Shown: positions 46,885 to 58,907, numbered from the stretch's first letter. The stretch is 64,000 nucleotides of DNA from Symbiodinium natans (GCA_905221605.1 CAJNDS010000075.1:89501-153500), one strand, 5' to 3'. Numbers and translations: made by a program. The notes: generated from the sequence alone by a model not told the origin.

Positions 46885-47818
46885 GAGTCCGCGCAACATC
46901 CTCTACCCCGAGCACGTTTTAAGCTCACGCTTGTCACAGAGCACCCTCGACTTGAGAGCTGGGAGCTCTGAAAACCCTGACCCTGCCGGATGCCCAAGCC
47001 ACACTGAATCTGACACCCCTGAATATTATTGGATCCTTGAACCAGAACCCACACCCTGATCTTAAGCTTTTCACCATACTCGCCCGAAAGTTTCATTGGG
47101 TAGTGCATCAAACCGCGGCTCAGCTATTGCTTGACACAAGAGGCGTGTTGAGTCCCTCCAAAGCAGTGCGATCGTCCAGAAGAGGCTGGCGCCACGTTGT
47201 GGGAACACTGAGGCACCAGCATGCTTGCTAAATGCTACCTGCCCAACGTCAGTGCTCGACGCGTGCGTTCGGAACCCTGACTTTAAAGCCTCACGAAATC
47301 CCCAAAGAGATGTTTTTTGTTGTTTCCCGTTTCAGCGTGTGCAACTGATCCCATACGGACATCCTTCTTCCTGGGGGCGGAGGGCCTGAGAGTTGTTTTT
47401 GCGATCATGCAGATTTCAGGCTTCTTCGTGTGGGTGGTTCTTGTGAGCGTCGGCCGTGTGTGGAATACATGACGTAGGGCCTAGGGCAAAACATTGTTAG
47501 CTTAGTAGCCAAGCTGGTGTTTCTTCCAGTTGTTTGCAGCATTTGTTCTTGCAAACTTGCTTTCTGTTCGTACAAGTGGAAGAGCTCGGCTGAGAAATTT
47601 GGATCATCGGGATGAAGAGAAACACAACTTGCATGTACTTCTTCTGATTTTTGGCACAGCTGGAAGGCAGAGGCTAGTCGTTGCTTTCGTGCTGTCATTG
47701 TGCTATTGTTACTTTTGCGAATGCTGTCATTTGGCCTGGTGCTACTGCCACGGTTTTCATCTCTTCGCCGCAGTTTTGGGATTGGCTTCAAGCTGTTTGT
47801 TTCTAGCTCACCGTCGCG

Positions 47819-48998
47819 ATGACAGATAGCGAAGTGAGTACAGATGGGGAGTCAGAGTGTTCAACGGTTGAAGTTGCGAACGTCGATTTGGCTGCTTCCT
47901 ATCGCCCTGAAGGGGTGTTTCACCTCACGGAGACACTGACTGAGTCACAGTCTGCCAAGCCCACCAAGAGCCGGCATTTTACTCCCAACATTCAGGCGCT
48001 GGTCCTCACAACGATTCTTTTCACGGTGATAACCCTCGCACAACTGGTAGCGGCGCAGATCGCGAACTCACAAGCCCTGCTAATGGACTGCATCTCGATG
48101 GGCGTTGATGCACTCACCTACATGGGCAACATCTGGGTGGAGTGCCGGAAGCGAGACGGTGCCCCTCACGAGGGCTCCCAGATTATTGTTTGCGTTTTGT
48201 CATTGAGTTGTTTGCTGTATTGCACCTGGAGTGCTTCTCAGGAAAGCTTGGACACCATTCAGGGCTGCCAGGGGCTTGCAGTTAGCGAGGAGGCGCCGTC
48301 TGACGACGTCAACGGGAACATCACTCTGGCCTTTGGTCTGGGTGGAGTTGTGTTTGACGTCATTTCGCTTTGGTCGTTTCGCCGTAGCCACCGACACCTG
48401 CAGGCAGCTAAAGCAGCCTCAACCCCTTTAATCTCGAACCCCTTGATGCTTCACATTCTTGTGTACGACTAAGATAGTACCAGCAGCAGGGGGGTTAACA
48501 TGCTACTTTCGAGAAGATGGTTGTCGAAAGCCGGAAGCAGCAACACATGTCGTGGCAGCATCCAGTCTGGCATCAGAAGCAGTCAAAGGTGCTGAGTCAC
48601 AGTCGTAGTTCGAAATCCCAATACAAACAGCAGCCAAGGAAAGCAGGTTGAGGGACCTGCGGTGAATATGTTCACCGCTCTTTTGCACGTTGGGGCGGAC
48701 TTCCTGCGCTCAGTGTCGACAGTTGTGATGTCCCTCCTGATCCTTGGAGTCTGAGTAGAAGCAAAGCTTTTTCCTAATCTCGGAAGCTGTAGAGAAGCAT
48801 TTGGCCATATGAACTGACCCCACAATCAGAAAATCTGTCAGGATCATGTTTGCACACGTGGACTCCACCTGCTTGGACGCCTACACAAGCCTGGTGATCG
48901 GTGCTTCCATCGTGGCTGGAGCTTTCTTCGGCTTGGTCAACTTGGGAAAGCTTCTGAGGCAGTGGTCTCGGAGGATCGCAGCCAGAAGTGCTTCATAA
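47819..48998 (+). CDS. Cation diffusion facilitator (CDF/SLC30-like) metal transporter, 3 exons
   Basis: CDF proteins export divalent metal ions from the cytosol in exchange for protons. Exon A starts at ATG 47819 and probably ends near 48410. It has an acidic N-terminus, TM1 (VLTTILFTVITLAQLVAAQI), TM2 with ALLMDCISMGVDAL, TM3 (IIVCVLSLSCLLYC) and TM4 (LGGVVFDVISLWSF), then a basic loop RRSHRHLQ. Exon B, about 48647-48750, carries TM5 with the metal-site HxxxD (NMFTALLHVGADFLRSV). Exon C, about 48853-48998, carries TM6 (DSTCLDAYTSLVIG, AGAFFGLVNLGKLL) and ends at TAA 48996. Exact A/B and B/C junctions were not resolved; without splicing, frame A stops at 48470. In TM2 the usual HxxxD or DxxxD reads SxxxD, so metal preference may differ from zinc transporters. 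The cytoplasmic C-terminal domain appears very short or absent. Confidence 0.5.
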
Positions 48999-49767
48999 TC
49001 TTCATTAGTCGCCGGCTCATGTCGCGCAGGTCAGTTTACATTGGCTACAGTACAGTTGACCCCAAGAGCAGCCCGGATCTGATTGGCCCAGCTGAGCTGC
49101 GCACAGACGTTGATTTGTAAATCGTGCTGCGCAATTAAGGCGCGGCATACGCAAGACTTGTAGAATCTTGCCGGCCATGTGGAGGTTTCCGAGACGAGCT
49201 GGTTTCATGGTCTCGTATGTAGCGGTTGGCCGACAATCAGTCGGAAACTCCTAATGCTGAGGTTTTCCACAGAGCTTCTCTGTAAAGACAGGACGGCGTC
49301 CGGAACCTGGTGCTCTCGTTTCGTTTGAGACAGGCGTTGTGCGGCCACAGCCGCACATGTACCTGGCGCCAATATCCTGTGTGTAGATCTCTTGGTGGAC
49401 GGGCTCTTGAGTCTCAGCGTCTGAGATGTGATGACACTTTGACGCCGCCGTACAGGGACCTTGAGGCCGACCATTTTGTTGAGTGAGTAGCGGATCTTTG
49501 GGCAAAGCTATGCAAAGCCACAGGTGCTTCTTGCGACCCCAGTGTTGCTTCGGAAAGGAAGATGCGACGACCACATGCAGTAATTTTGGCTGCAGCCAGC
49601 CCTTGTAGTGTGTATGTATAAAGGGATCTCAACGTCCTTTCTTTTGCAGACATAAGAGGTGTGAGTCATCAATTGCTAGCCAGCAACACACTGCTGGCTG
49701 ACAATAAGCTTACTGTGAATGCCACGGGAAGTTCAGTATTTCGCCGTTAATTATTCTGCACTGAGCC
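48999..49767. other. Intergenic stretch
   Basis: No convincing exon on either strand. The 49205-49653 minus-strand ORFs lack protein-like features. Confidence 0.5.
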
Positions 49768-50940
49768 ATGATCACCCTGAATAAGCTGCAACGGTTGTCC
49801 AGCTTGCAAGCTGCCCGGCTTGGCGTCATCAAACTTGCAGCCAGCAGAGTGTGTACGCCAGCTCCACTATGTGCAGAAGAACCTGTGGAGGCTGATATTT
49901 CTCGGTTGTTGTTGATTGGCGCGGTGGGCGCGGCTGCTGTGGGCACCGGGTCGTGGCTCCTGAGGCCACGTGCCGAGGTGCTCTCTGATCGAATTTACCC
50001 GCGTGACTGGCGGTATGTATGCGAGGGGCAGCGCTTCCTACTCTGTGCTCCGAAGGGAACCGACAAGTTACGCGACTGGGGCCGCTGGGGCGGCTATGTA
50101 TTGCAGCTGCGCAAGAGTCCCGGCGCGAGCAGCAACGCTATGGAGAAGCTGGACACGACGAACAGCTTGGACGGGCAAGTCGGCGTCCAGCGCATGCTCA
50201 GCATGGCAATTCCGCGACTTTTCCTCAGCATCCCAGAAATTGTTAGCGTGCCAGGCGCAGATGTCAGGGCTTTGGATGCGCACCTCCTAGCAGCCAGGCC
50301 TCAGAATCAGCGCAGGCAACGTCTGGATGTCCACGAAGAGCCTGGACGAGTTGCTAAGGTGCTTCTCCTTCGCAAAGAAAACCTGCTCGATGCGTGGGCA
50401 CCATCTTTGTCGCTGGAGCTATCGCCTGGATGTGGTGTGAAGGAAATCGACGGCATGCCCTCCCGGCATTCCATGGCTTTCCAGCTTGCCAACGGCAAGG
50501 CCGAGCAAGACTGGAACTTGACACTCTTTTCAAAGAACTCCGCCGAGTGTGCAGGTGCTATTTCAAAGTCAGTTTTAGATCCAAGTTGTAACGGTTGCGA
50601 GGTCTTCGGCAGTGGCGGAAGACATATCGGTCACACAAATGTGAGCACACGTGATGAGCTGTTGCAGAGCCTTGGCCTGTCCCTGGAAGAGGTTGCAGAA
50701 GCAGGGGCCGCCATCTTATCAAGCCAGGACTCGGTGTTGGATTCTTTGCGGAGGCTGCAGGTGTTTGCGGCCGGCAACGCCGAGCGACTTGCGGGCCAAA
50801 TGCTTGTGGAGCTGCGAAAGCATCGCAACGAAAGCCCAGATGGCCCGGATGTGCTCCTGCAAACCCAGCACTTTCAAGCCGCTCTGGCTGCTTTGGCCAA
50901 GTCTCCGCGCCGGGCCCTCAGACCTTCAAGCACGGCATAG
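49768..50940 (+). CDS. Intronless 390-residue protein, possibly mitochondrial, function unknown
   Basis: A single uninterrupted frame from ATG 49768 to TAG 50938-50940. The first 28 residues (MITLNKLQRLSSLQAARLGV, then IKLAASRV) lack acidic residues and are basic and amphipathic, as in a mitochondrial presequence. A hydrophobic stretch at about 45-65 (SRLLLIGAVGAAAVGTGSWL) could be one membrane span. The middle (YPRDWRYVCEGQRFLLCAP, WGRWGGYVLQLRK) is followed by an Ala/Leu/Glu-rich helical C-terminus (about 290-375). I recognise no catalytic motif. It differs from its neighbours in having no introns and no telomere-like words. Confidence 0.5.
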   Translation: MITLNKLQRLSSLQAARLGVIKLAASRVCTPAPLCAEEPVEADISRLLLIGAVGAAAVGTGSWLLRPRAEVLSDRIYPRDWRYVCEGQRFLLCAPKGTDKLRDWGRWGGYVLQLRKSPGASSNAMEKLDTTNSLDGQVGVQRMLSMAIPRLFLSIPEIVSVPGADVRALDAHLLAARPQNQRRQRLDVHEEPGRVAKVLLLRKENLLDAWAPSLSLELSPGCGVKEIDGMPSRHSMAFQLANGKAEQDWNLTLFSKNSAECAGAISKSVLDPSCNGCEVFGSGGRHIGHTNVSTRDELLQSLGLSLEEVAEAGAAILSSQDSVLDSLRRLQVFAAGNAERLAGQMLVELRKHRNESPDGPDVLLQTQHFQAALAALAKSPRRALRPSSTA

Positions 50941-51284
50941 CACGGCAGTCCCTTGCTCCCTTACCCTGAAAAATTCAGGGAATGCGATGAATGCGATAAA
51001 CTTCGAACACGCTGAACAGAAAATCGTGGCATTCCGTCCCGAGGTTCCAGGGTGCCGGGCTCAGGGGACCTTGGTCAGAGCTTTCGGGGGAGAGTTCAGG
51101 ATTTTGGGCAGCGTTTGCCGTTGAGCTTGGGCAGCTAGGGTGCTTTTGGAGTTTGAGGTGTGGGCTGTGGAGGTGTGCGTTTGGGACGTAGGCTCATGTG
51201 CCTGAACAGGCTCATACAGGCCATCAGGCCTTCCATCCATAACCAACCCCCTCCCAAAACCTGCGAACCCAATTTAAGGTTTGG

Positions 51285-54200
51285 GTTTTCAGGAACACTA
51301 TGCTGAAAGGTTGCCATCAAGCACCACTGCCATCCAGGAGATCCATGAGAACGAGGCGTTGCGACTCTTGAGCACTTCAAGATGGAGAGCTCGAGAGGCT
51401 CCGGAAGCTTCGCGGTCCACGGGCAATTAGTGCCAACACGTTCGGCTCGACTCGTAAGGCCCCGAACTCATCCAAACTCCAAAACAATCCTAAGCCACCT
51501 AGCCGCCAAAGCTCCTGACTCTGAAACGTCTTAACTCCCTCACGGTGTGAAGGCAAACCTTGTGCCACCTTGTGCCAGGTCGAGGCGGCCCAGCGCCTCC
51601 CAGCTATTGAGGTTTTCGGGTTGAGGGTTGAGGCTTATGATTTTAAGGTTAGGCTTTCTGTAGGTGGTAGGGAGAAGGGCCCGAGTTCTTTCCTTGTGCA
51701 GTTGAGCAGGGATTCAGGGATTCGGTCTGTGGTGCAGGGGTTGCATGGTTTGGTGGTCTGGAGCTTTCTATAAGTTTTTTTTTTTTTTGGGGGGGGAGGG
51801 GTGTTGTTTGTATAAGCACAAAGCCTTGCTTCATTTTGCCACAAGCGCATGCGCCGAATTCTGAGCACGGATCTTCATCTCGGATCGGCATCGCTTGTGG
51901 AAGCCAACCCAGGCTCCTGCCTAGTAAGCGTTTATCGTTTAGAACTTAGTTTCTTCTTGAATTGGGGAACAAGCATACAAACACCGTCCAGCAATCATTC
52001 TCCAATTGAAAGTACGTCGTGGCAGAACCAATAAGCCACAACAAAAGAAAGCAACCCTGACTGCCCCGCCACTTGTTGCATCCGGAAGTTCCATGGAGTG
52101 ATGATTCCGCACCATGCGAACCGTTTTTGTTCCCACAGTACAACGTCAGAGTAAGGTATGTCCTCCACCCCAAAGAGCAAAAACACAAGGAAGCTCATAG
52201 TCTTTCAGTTCTTGTGATGCGCTCCTGGGAGTCCCTCCTCTCAAAATTCAAAAGCAGCCACGCACCCATACCGACTTACACCTGAGCCTAAACCTGCAGC
52301 TGTCCCTGCGCAGCTTTGCCAAGGTTGGCTTTCTCTTTTCCTTCTTGGACGTGGAGCATTCCACGCCAAGGTGTTGCTCAACTTTGTTCGTCATTCCCAG
52401 GCGCGGCTGCAGCACCGGAAGCCCCTGCCACAGACTGCAATCTTACTGTGCAGAGTTTTGGGTGGGGTTTTGGGGCTAGTGCACTTGGCGCCATGCTTGA
52501 ATTTAGGGGCTGACCTCCCACCCCAAATCCAAGAACCAACGCTGCACTGGGCCCCTGAACCCTAAAGGCACCGTCCTGAAGCCTTGTTGCGGAAGGTGGG
52601 CTCCGAGACCTTACCTGGGCTGCCGGCTCAGTGTCCGGGAAGAGCCTTCTCTGGGAGCTGTTCTAGGAAGGGCTCCTTCATGCTGTTGTTGCCGTCACAA
52701 CTCGAATTAGGTAAGGTTTTAAGACCCTGACCCACCCCTATGCGGCAGTGGACTTGGGCTCTCGAAAATTTGTGGCAACGTTTGGCGGCGTGGAGCCGTG
52801 TTGGCAGCAAAGGATGGGCCCAAGAGGCTTTGAGGGTTCAGTTGTTTCAGGTTTCGTTCTTCGCTTTTGGGGCCCTCCATTGGCCGGGCATGGACTCAGC
52901 AGAAGTTTTCTTGCCGCGTCATGTCGTGACCTACTATAGGGTTTAGGCTGTAGTTCCGGAGTCATTTGGGCACATGTGGGTTTGTGGATTCACGCTTCTT
53001 ATTGAGGGATACCTTGGTAAGCCTGCCATTCGGAGACGCAGAGCTTCAGGCCAGCCGCACGCTTTCGGCCGTTGTCACAATGGCTTCCTGACAAGAGTTC
53101 CTTGACGGCACTGCTTCTCTGCAGATTTGGCGGCTTCAGCATTTGTTTGTTTGTTTGTCTGTTTGTTTGTTTGTTTGTCTGTTTGTTTGAACACGAGGTT
53201 TCAGCTGGGGGGCTTGAGGTTGGCGGAACCAGCTCAGGGTTGGAGTTCAGGGCTCAGGGGTGTTGAATCTCAACACATCTGATGTGTTGAGACTTTACGT
53301 GTGTTTTACGCGTGTTTTGGAGTTGTTTAGAGTTCTTGGCGGTTTTGGGTGTAGGGCTCGAAACAGCGAATTTGTCAGCCCTGTCAGGCTGGGCAGCGGA
53401 CATCCTCGCCGCTGCCCTGGCTTGCCTGAAGCATACAAGACATGCCCCAGGCCCTGGACAGAACCCTGCCATGCTCGCGCCTGCGAAACCTTTGCAAGGT
53501 GCGGACGACGGTGGTGGGTCGGTGACCTCAGGTGGCTACGGCCACTTAGCACTTGAGTGTTTTTGTCGAATATCGGGGCCTGACGGAGTACGGGCTGAAG
53601 TGGAGGTGGCTCTTGTGGTTGTAGGACCGAAGTTTTCTCGGGATGTCTTGGGACAGGCTCCACAGCGCACTCAGTGGTATGAACTCCCTCCACAATCTTC
53701 TGGATGTGTAGTGCAGCCCCGGATCAACACACATGAGCGCCGAGAAGTTGCTGCCACTGTTCAAGCCCAGAACTGCTGCTGGAATCCCAAACCGAGCATT
53801 GCCCAGGCCTCGAGCCCGCGTGTATCGAGGAGATAGACCTTTGCTCCGGGGAGCTGGAGACGATAGTGGCACAGTACCAGAAGGCATTCGGCATTTTCGG
53901 ATTTGTTGTTGTAAATTTGGATGTTCGGGTTGCATGTTGGTTGGTTGATGTTTTTCTTTCGGTTTTCGGGTCTACACGCAGCGTGGACCTGGAAATCATG
54001 TGACTGTCGTAGAACCACGTGCTACCGTGCGGCTCGTGGCTGTATACAAACGAATGACATCTAGTATGCGTGCGCGATTATGATGTCGATGGCGCGACTG
54101 CCTACCTCTCCCTTCCCTGGCTACCAAACCCATCGCGATTTGAGATATTGGGGCAATTATACTGCCAATTCATCGCGTGTCACATGTTTGCATTTGCACT

Positions 54201-55510
54201 GTTTTTCAGCTAACGGCAGATGTCCCTCCTGTAACATTGCAGGTTCAGTGTAATCTTTAGCGGTGAGACTGAAGAGCTTTGCTTCGCAGGTTGCCGCAGC
54301 GTGACAGCGTCTCGCAACGTCTGGCAGCATGAGCCTTGTCTAGGCAAGGTGGCTCGTGCTCGACCGCAGTCTGCGCCTTGCCGAAAAACAGTGAAGCCGC
54401 TTGCCCCTGCACCTCGAGACCTGCACTTGCGAAGCATAGACCTGCACGTAGACGCGTCGGCCGAAGTCTGGAGTGCCCGGCAGCAATGCTAGGCACAAAA
54501 TTGCAGTGCTTAAGCGCACGCCTATGTGCAAGGATTGTTCAGGTGGGGTACTTCTATCCGAGGATGTCCGAGGCAGCTGCGGGTGGCTCGAGGGATAGGC
54601 AAGGTGGTTCCCAATACGCTGGCATGGGCATCTGGAGCAAGCAGGGAGCTTGCCGTCCCTTTGCCGCCGCTTGGATCTTCTTGAGCAAGTATCTTCATGA
54701 GGAGATTTGTTCAAGGGAAGTTTTCTTGTCAGGTACCAATACTGGGAGTTGCTTCTGCCTAAGCCCTCCCTAAGTCCCGAAACCCTACAGTACGAACTCG
54801 GGAAGCCTCAACCCCAAACTCTGCAAGCTGCTTGACGACCAATGTCAGGTTTTCAGGGGTTAGGCTCACTCCTTTTTCCCCTGGTTCATGGTAGGGAACA
54901 AAGGAATGAGGGCCCTATCTATACCCTTAAGGGATTATGCAGGACCCTAATTCCCTCATTCCCTTCTAGGCACCAGCCAGTTTTTTTGCAGTTTAGGGTT
55001 CAAACGCTGAGGCCTTCGTGAAGAAGCGCTGGTCGAAGCGGCCGCCTCCATGTGAGGGCTTCTTGGAGTCCGAGGCGCCTAGAAAAGCCGCGAGAGCCAC
55101 GGCAGAACAGAGAGCCGCCGGAGAGTACACAGACCTAGGCTCTTAGCCCTAAGCCCTAAGCCCTAAGCCTTAAGCCCTAAGCCCTGAGCCCTCAGCCCTC
55201 AGCCCTCAGCCCTAAGCCTTAAAGCCTAAGGCCGAAACCCTAAACCCTGTGATGAGTTGAGCCAGTGTCGAGTTGAGGCTCTTGAGCTGCCTCCTTAAAA
55301 AAGCAAAAGATGGGTTGCGTGATACAAGTACGCCTCATGTTCACGGGTGTTCGATGTTTCAGATGACGGCAAATTGAGCAAGGCCTGAGACCCCCTAGTC
55401 TACTCGTATGAACCCTTTGACAACCTCTGGAGGCGCCAGCTCTACCGGCCTACGAGAGGCTTTGGCACAACCGGTGCCGCCGCGAGGCCGGGGAGTCCTC
55501 TTGCATGTGA
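51285..55510 (+). CDS. Exon-like islands upstream of the SET gene; gene not recognised
   Basis: Islands with protein-like reading, most after an AG acceptor: about 51291-51380 (TTAIQEIHENEALRLLST); 52310-52410 (GWLSLFLLGRGAFHAKVLL); 52740-52825 (AAVDLGSRKFVATFGGVEP, faintly SPRY-like); 53820-53890 (IEEIDLCSGELETIVAQYQK); 54655-54715 (AWIFLSKYLHEEICSREV); 55005-55135 (EAFVKKRWSKRPPPCEGFLE, RKAARATAEQRAAGEYTDL); 55400-55470 (VYSYEPFDNLWRRQLYRPTR). They could be 5' exons of the SET-domain gene or belong to another gene. Boundaries are approximate and grouping is inference. Confidence 0.5.
53143..53190. repeat. (tttg)n microsatellite
   Basis: About ten tttg units with two tctg variants. Confidence 0.5.
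54892..54968. repeat. 77-bp hairpin element, copy 2
   Basis: Closely resembles 24616-24691: same aatgagggccct start region, same tatacccttaaggga centre, same ccctcattccc end. The ends form an inverted repeat. Two copies 30 kb apart, in different intron-like contexts, support a mobile family. Confidence 0.5.
55141..55250. repeat. Telomere-like array (ccctaag variants)
   Basis: Head-to-tail heptamers ccctaag, ccttaag, ccctgag and ccctcag, then aaaccctaaaccct. It starts right at the end of the exon-like island at 55005-55135. Confidence 0.5.
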
Positions 55511-57002
55511 CAGACGCTGAAAACTGCAGCGGGCCCTACTCGGGGCGGATTTTATAGCTCACATCGCTTTCATGGCAACATGCACTTCGCACCAGGCCCT
55601 GGCACTGATCTAAACTGTCACAACCGTCAGCCGATGCAGCGCCCACAATTAGGTTCACTGCGTTTCGGAACGTTTCGGAGCCCACGACCCGGGATCCAAG
55701 CTGCACTTCGCCAAATATCGGACGAACTGCGCCGCATTGGGCGGTTTGCATTTGGGGCAGGGCTTTGGATGGATCAAGCTGCCGTTGCCGTCAGCACACA
55801 AAGCGTCCACATTGGGCTTGCATTTGGGAGCCTTCTGGTGTCAGGTTTGTGGGACACACATCCCATCTTGCCCTTGGCACATGGATCCGACAAGAAGCGA
55901 AACAGTTTGAACACATTTTGGTCGGCAAATTAACTTGGCCAATCAGCCCCTCTATGAAGTCAAGTCTTGTTCAGGACTGTCGCGACTGTGTGAGGGTGTC
56001 TGCGTCTTCAAGATCAATAGCCAGCCGTGCCTTGCAATTGTCCCCAGACCGCGGGTAACACAGGAAAAGGGTTCTACATGCATGCAATAAAAATGCATGC
56101 AATAAAAGTGAACGTCTCTTTTGGGATTCGTGGGGAATATGTTCTACTCGGCATCTTCGAGGTTTGGGGGATTTCGAACTCCGTGGCTGACAAGGAAATC
56201 AGGCATCCGCATCGGGGTGCCGGATTTTTGGATTCGATTCTTCCTGCTGATGCGCATACCCCGCAATGAGCGTCCACACGGGGGTGATCTGCATGTCACC
56301 GCATGATGTATTTGTGACTCCCCCCCCCCTTTTCAGCCCGGCATGGTTCGTTTGAGGATCTGGGTTCCAAAGTATTGGGCCTCAACCCGTGTGAGTTGCA
56401 GCCGGTGTTTCGAGGAGGCTTGTGACGATTGTTTTCACGAATTCCAAAAAAATGTCCGATGCCCCGATTCACCATGATTGATCCATGTTGAGCTTCAACC
56501 TTGCAAAATTCCAAAGAGGTATGTGCAACTTAAACAACCCGCTCAACCCTTGCCGCGAAACGACAGAAACACATCGAAGTACAGAAGCGAAGCAGCACAA
56601 ACCGAAAGGTGCTGCTGGCCCCTGAGCCGTCCCAAAGCCTTGGCGCCTGCGCCTGTACCAGAATTGCACGTGGGAACTTTTGTTGGTTCTGAAGGTTTCC
56701 CGCCTTTTCGGGTCAGGTGCTTCAAGGGAAAATTCGGAACTTGTTCAGAAGCCAAGCTCGTTGGACTTTGTGGAGGAAGACAGTTGCAGTACGGTGAGAA
56801 GCGCCCTGAATATGAAAACTCCAGTTCTGAGGATCGCGACCTAGGACCTTGGATGGGGATCTATTCACTTCGTGCCCCCCCCCCCCTTCCCCCCCGCCAA
56901 ATGTAAAATGCGTGAACGCGTGAACCAAAACCCCAAAGGCCATAAAACCCTGAACCCTGAAGTTCAGGTTTGGTTGAGCTTCTGAGCTAACCTTCCAAAT
57001 AG

Positions 57003-58907
57003 GCACCGGGCGCTGTTGCCTCGAGAGCTGCCTGAACGCCGTCATGCTCGTGGAGTGTGGCCCTCACACCTGTGCTTGGGCTGAGAATTATGGCTTTTTG
57101 GGCATCGGCTCGAGCTCAGATGTCAAGGAAGATCTCCCCCCAAAGCACACCAGCTGCACTGAACCCCAGACCGGAGGTGCTGTGGGAGAGGAGGCTGACT
57201 GCGAAAACCGCCAGTTTGCTCGGGCGCAGTTGGGAGACTTCGATTACTTGGCCGAGATCTTCTGGACTGGACCACTCAAAGGCCATCCGTGAAAATCTCC
57301 CTTCTTCCACCCTTCTTCCTCTGCCAAAGTTCTCGATTTAGCTTGTGCTTATGCTTGTGCCTGTGCTTGTGCTTGTGCATGTGCATGCGTGTGTGCATGC
57401 GCATGCGTGCGTGCATGCGAGTGCATGCGCGTGCATGCGCGTGCATGCGCGTGCATGCGCGCGAGTGCGTGCGCGGGTGTATCGGGGGGGGGTGTGTGTG
57501 TGAGAGAGAGAGAGAGAGAGCGCGCGCAGGTGGGTGGGTGTGTGGGTGGCTGGTTTGTTTCTGCTTTCAAGTCCTAAGGCTCCATCATCAGACTCTAGAC
57601 TCTAAACCCTAAATACGTGAACCCTCGCCCGAAAGGCTTCGGTCTGAGGGCCCGGTGCACCATCCCAATTGGCCACTTCGTCGCCGAGTATGTGGGCGAC
57701 ATCGTCTCCCAAGATCGGATCTCGAATTGGCAGCATCTTGGCCTTAATCTTGGTCTAATTTCAACGCTACGCGACCCACCTCGGCCTGAGCTTCTGCAAG
57801 ATGGGTGGGGTGTGGGGGTGCGTGTGTTGGGGTTTGGTGGGGGGGTGGGGGGGGGGAGGGGTGGGGTGGGGGTGGTTTTGGGCTGTTGGGGAGGGGATTG
57901 GAGGTGGGGTGCCTGCTTTGTGCTGCCTAGACTCTTGCGGCCCGAGGCCGAGGCAGATTTCTAGTGTCACCCGTTCAATGTATCTCTCTCTCTCTCTCTC
58001 ATGTTGGTACTGTCCACGCTTCTTCAGTATCCCAGAACGAGGTATATCATGTCCCTGCCTGGTGGACTAGCCATCGACGCCTCAACAGCAGGGGGGCCTG
58101 CCCGTTTCATCAACCACTCCTGCCAGCCGAATTGCGTTGCGCAGCGCTGGCAGGTTGCTGGCCGATACCGTGTGGGAATTTTCGCAGCACAGGAGATTCA
58201 GGCTGGCGAAGAGATCACGTTCAGCTACTCGAACCGAGGGCAGTCTTCGTCCCATGCCTGCCATTGTGGTACACCTGTGTGCTCCGGAAGCATCTGGCAG
58301 CCGCCAAAGAGGCAGCACAAGAAGGCAGCAAGCCAGGCGAGGGTGCTTAAAGGGCTTCGTTTATTTCAGAAGGTCTTTGTTTTTTTCAAGAAAGAAAGAA
58401 CCGCTTCTGACGCCCCAGAGAGCCAGTAAGCAGGCAGGACAAGCTATGGCTGCCCGGTCGCGCAAGCCAGCAAGGAGGCGTTGCCGAGTCAGGGTACAAG
58501 CTCCCTCCTGTCCTGGCATGCCGAAAACCTCAGAATCGGAGCATCTGAGAAAGACGCCCAAAAAGGACGCGAACGAGTCTCGGAGTGACGACGTTCCAAG
58601 CAAGATGGAAGACACCAAGCCAGACATCCAGGTTGATGGCCCGGTTCATCGCCCTGATGCGGGGAGCAGAGTAGCTTGTGAATCACACTGGGAAGAGCAG
58701 GATTGGCAAGCTAGCGAGCAGTTTTGTGAGGGCTTTTACTCTCAGCTGGGCTGGCAGCATGCGCCCAAGGAGGCAGCGAAGATTCTGGAGCAACAGCGCC
58801 TCCCGTGCAGCAGGGAGCAAGCTGCTGCTGCGAGGCTGGGCCTCTATTTACCAACAGCCTTGCTGTTGCTACGGGACCCCTCCGCGCTGGAGATGACTGC
58901 GAGATGA
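57003..58907 (+). CDS. AWS-SET-post-SET histone lysine methyltransferase (3' part of gene)
   Basis: SET enzymes of this architecture (SET2/ASH1/NSD class) transfer methyl groups from S-adenosylmethionine to histone lysine, usually H3K36. Exons: 57003-57073 (AWS first half, CCLESCLNAVMLVECGPHTC); 57191-57281 (EADCENRQFARAQLGDFDY, completing the Cys pattern); 57636-about 57730 (GFGLRARCTIPIG, EYVGDIVSQDRI); about 58040-58336 (RYIMSLPGGLAIDA, RFINHSCQPNC, GEEITFSY, then post-SET CHCGTPVC, C-x-C-x4-C); 58434-58907 (basic, then acidic Ser-rich tail, ending in helices). The GC-donor introns 57074-57190, 57282-57635 and 58337-58433 keep phase. Cofactor (NHSCxPN) and catalytic Tyr (ITFSY) motifs are intact. 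The junction after DRI is unresolved and a small exon may be missing there. The N-terminus lies upstream and was not defined. Confidence 0.5.
57340..57545. repeat. Compound microsatellite inside a SET-gene intron
   Basis: ttgtgc, gtgcatgcgc and (ga)n units in the intron 57282-57635. Confidence 0.5.
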
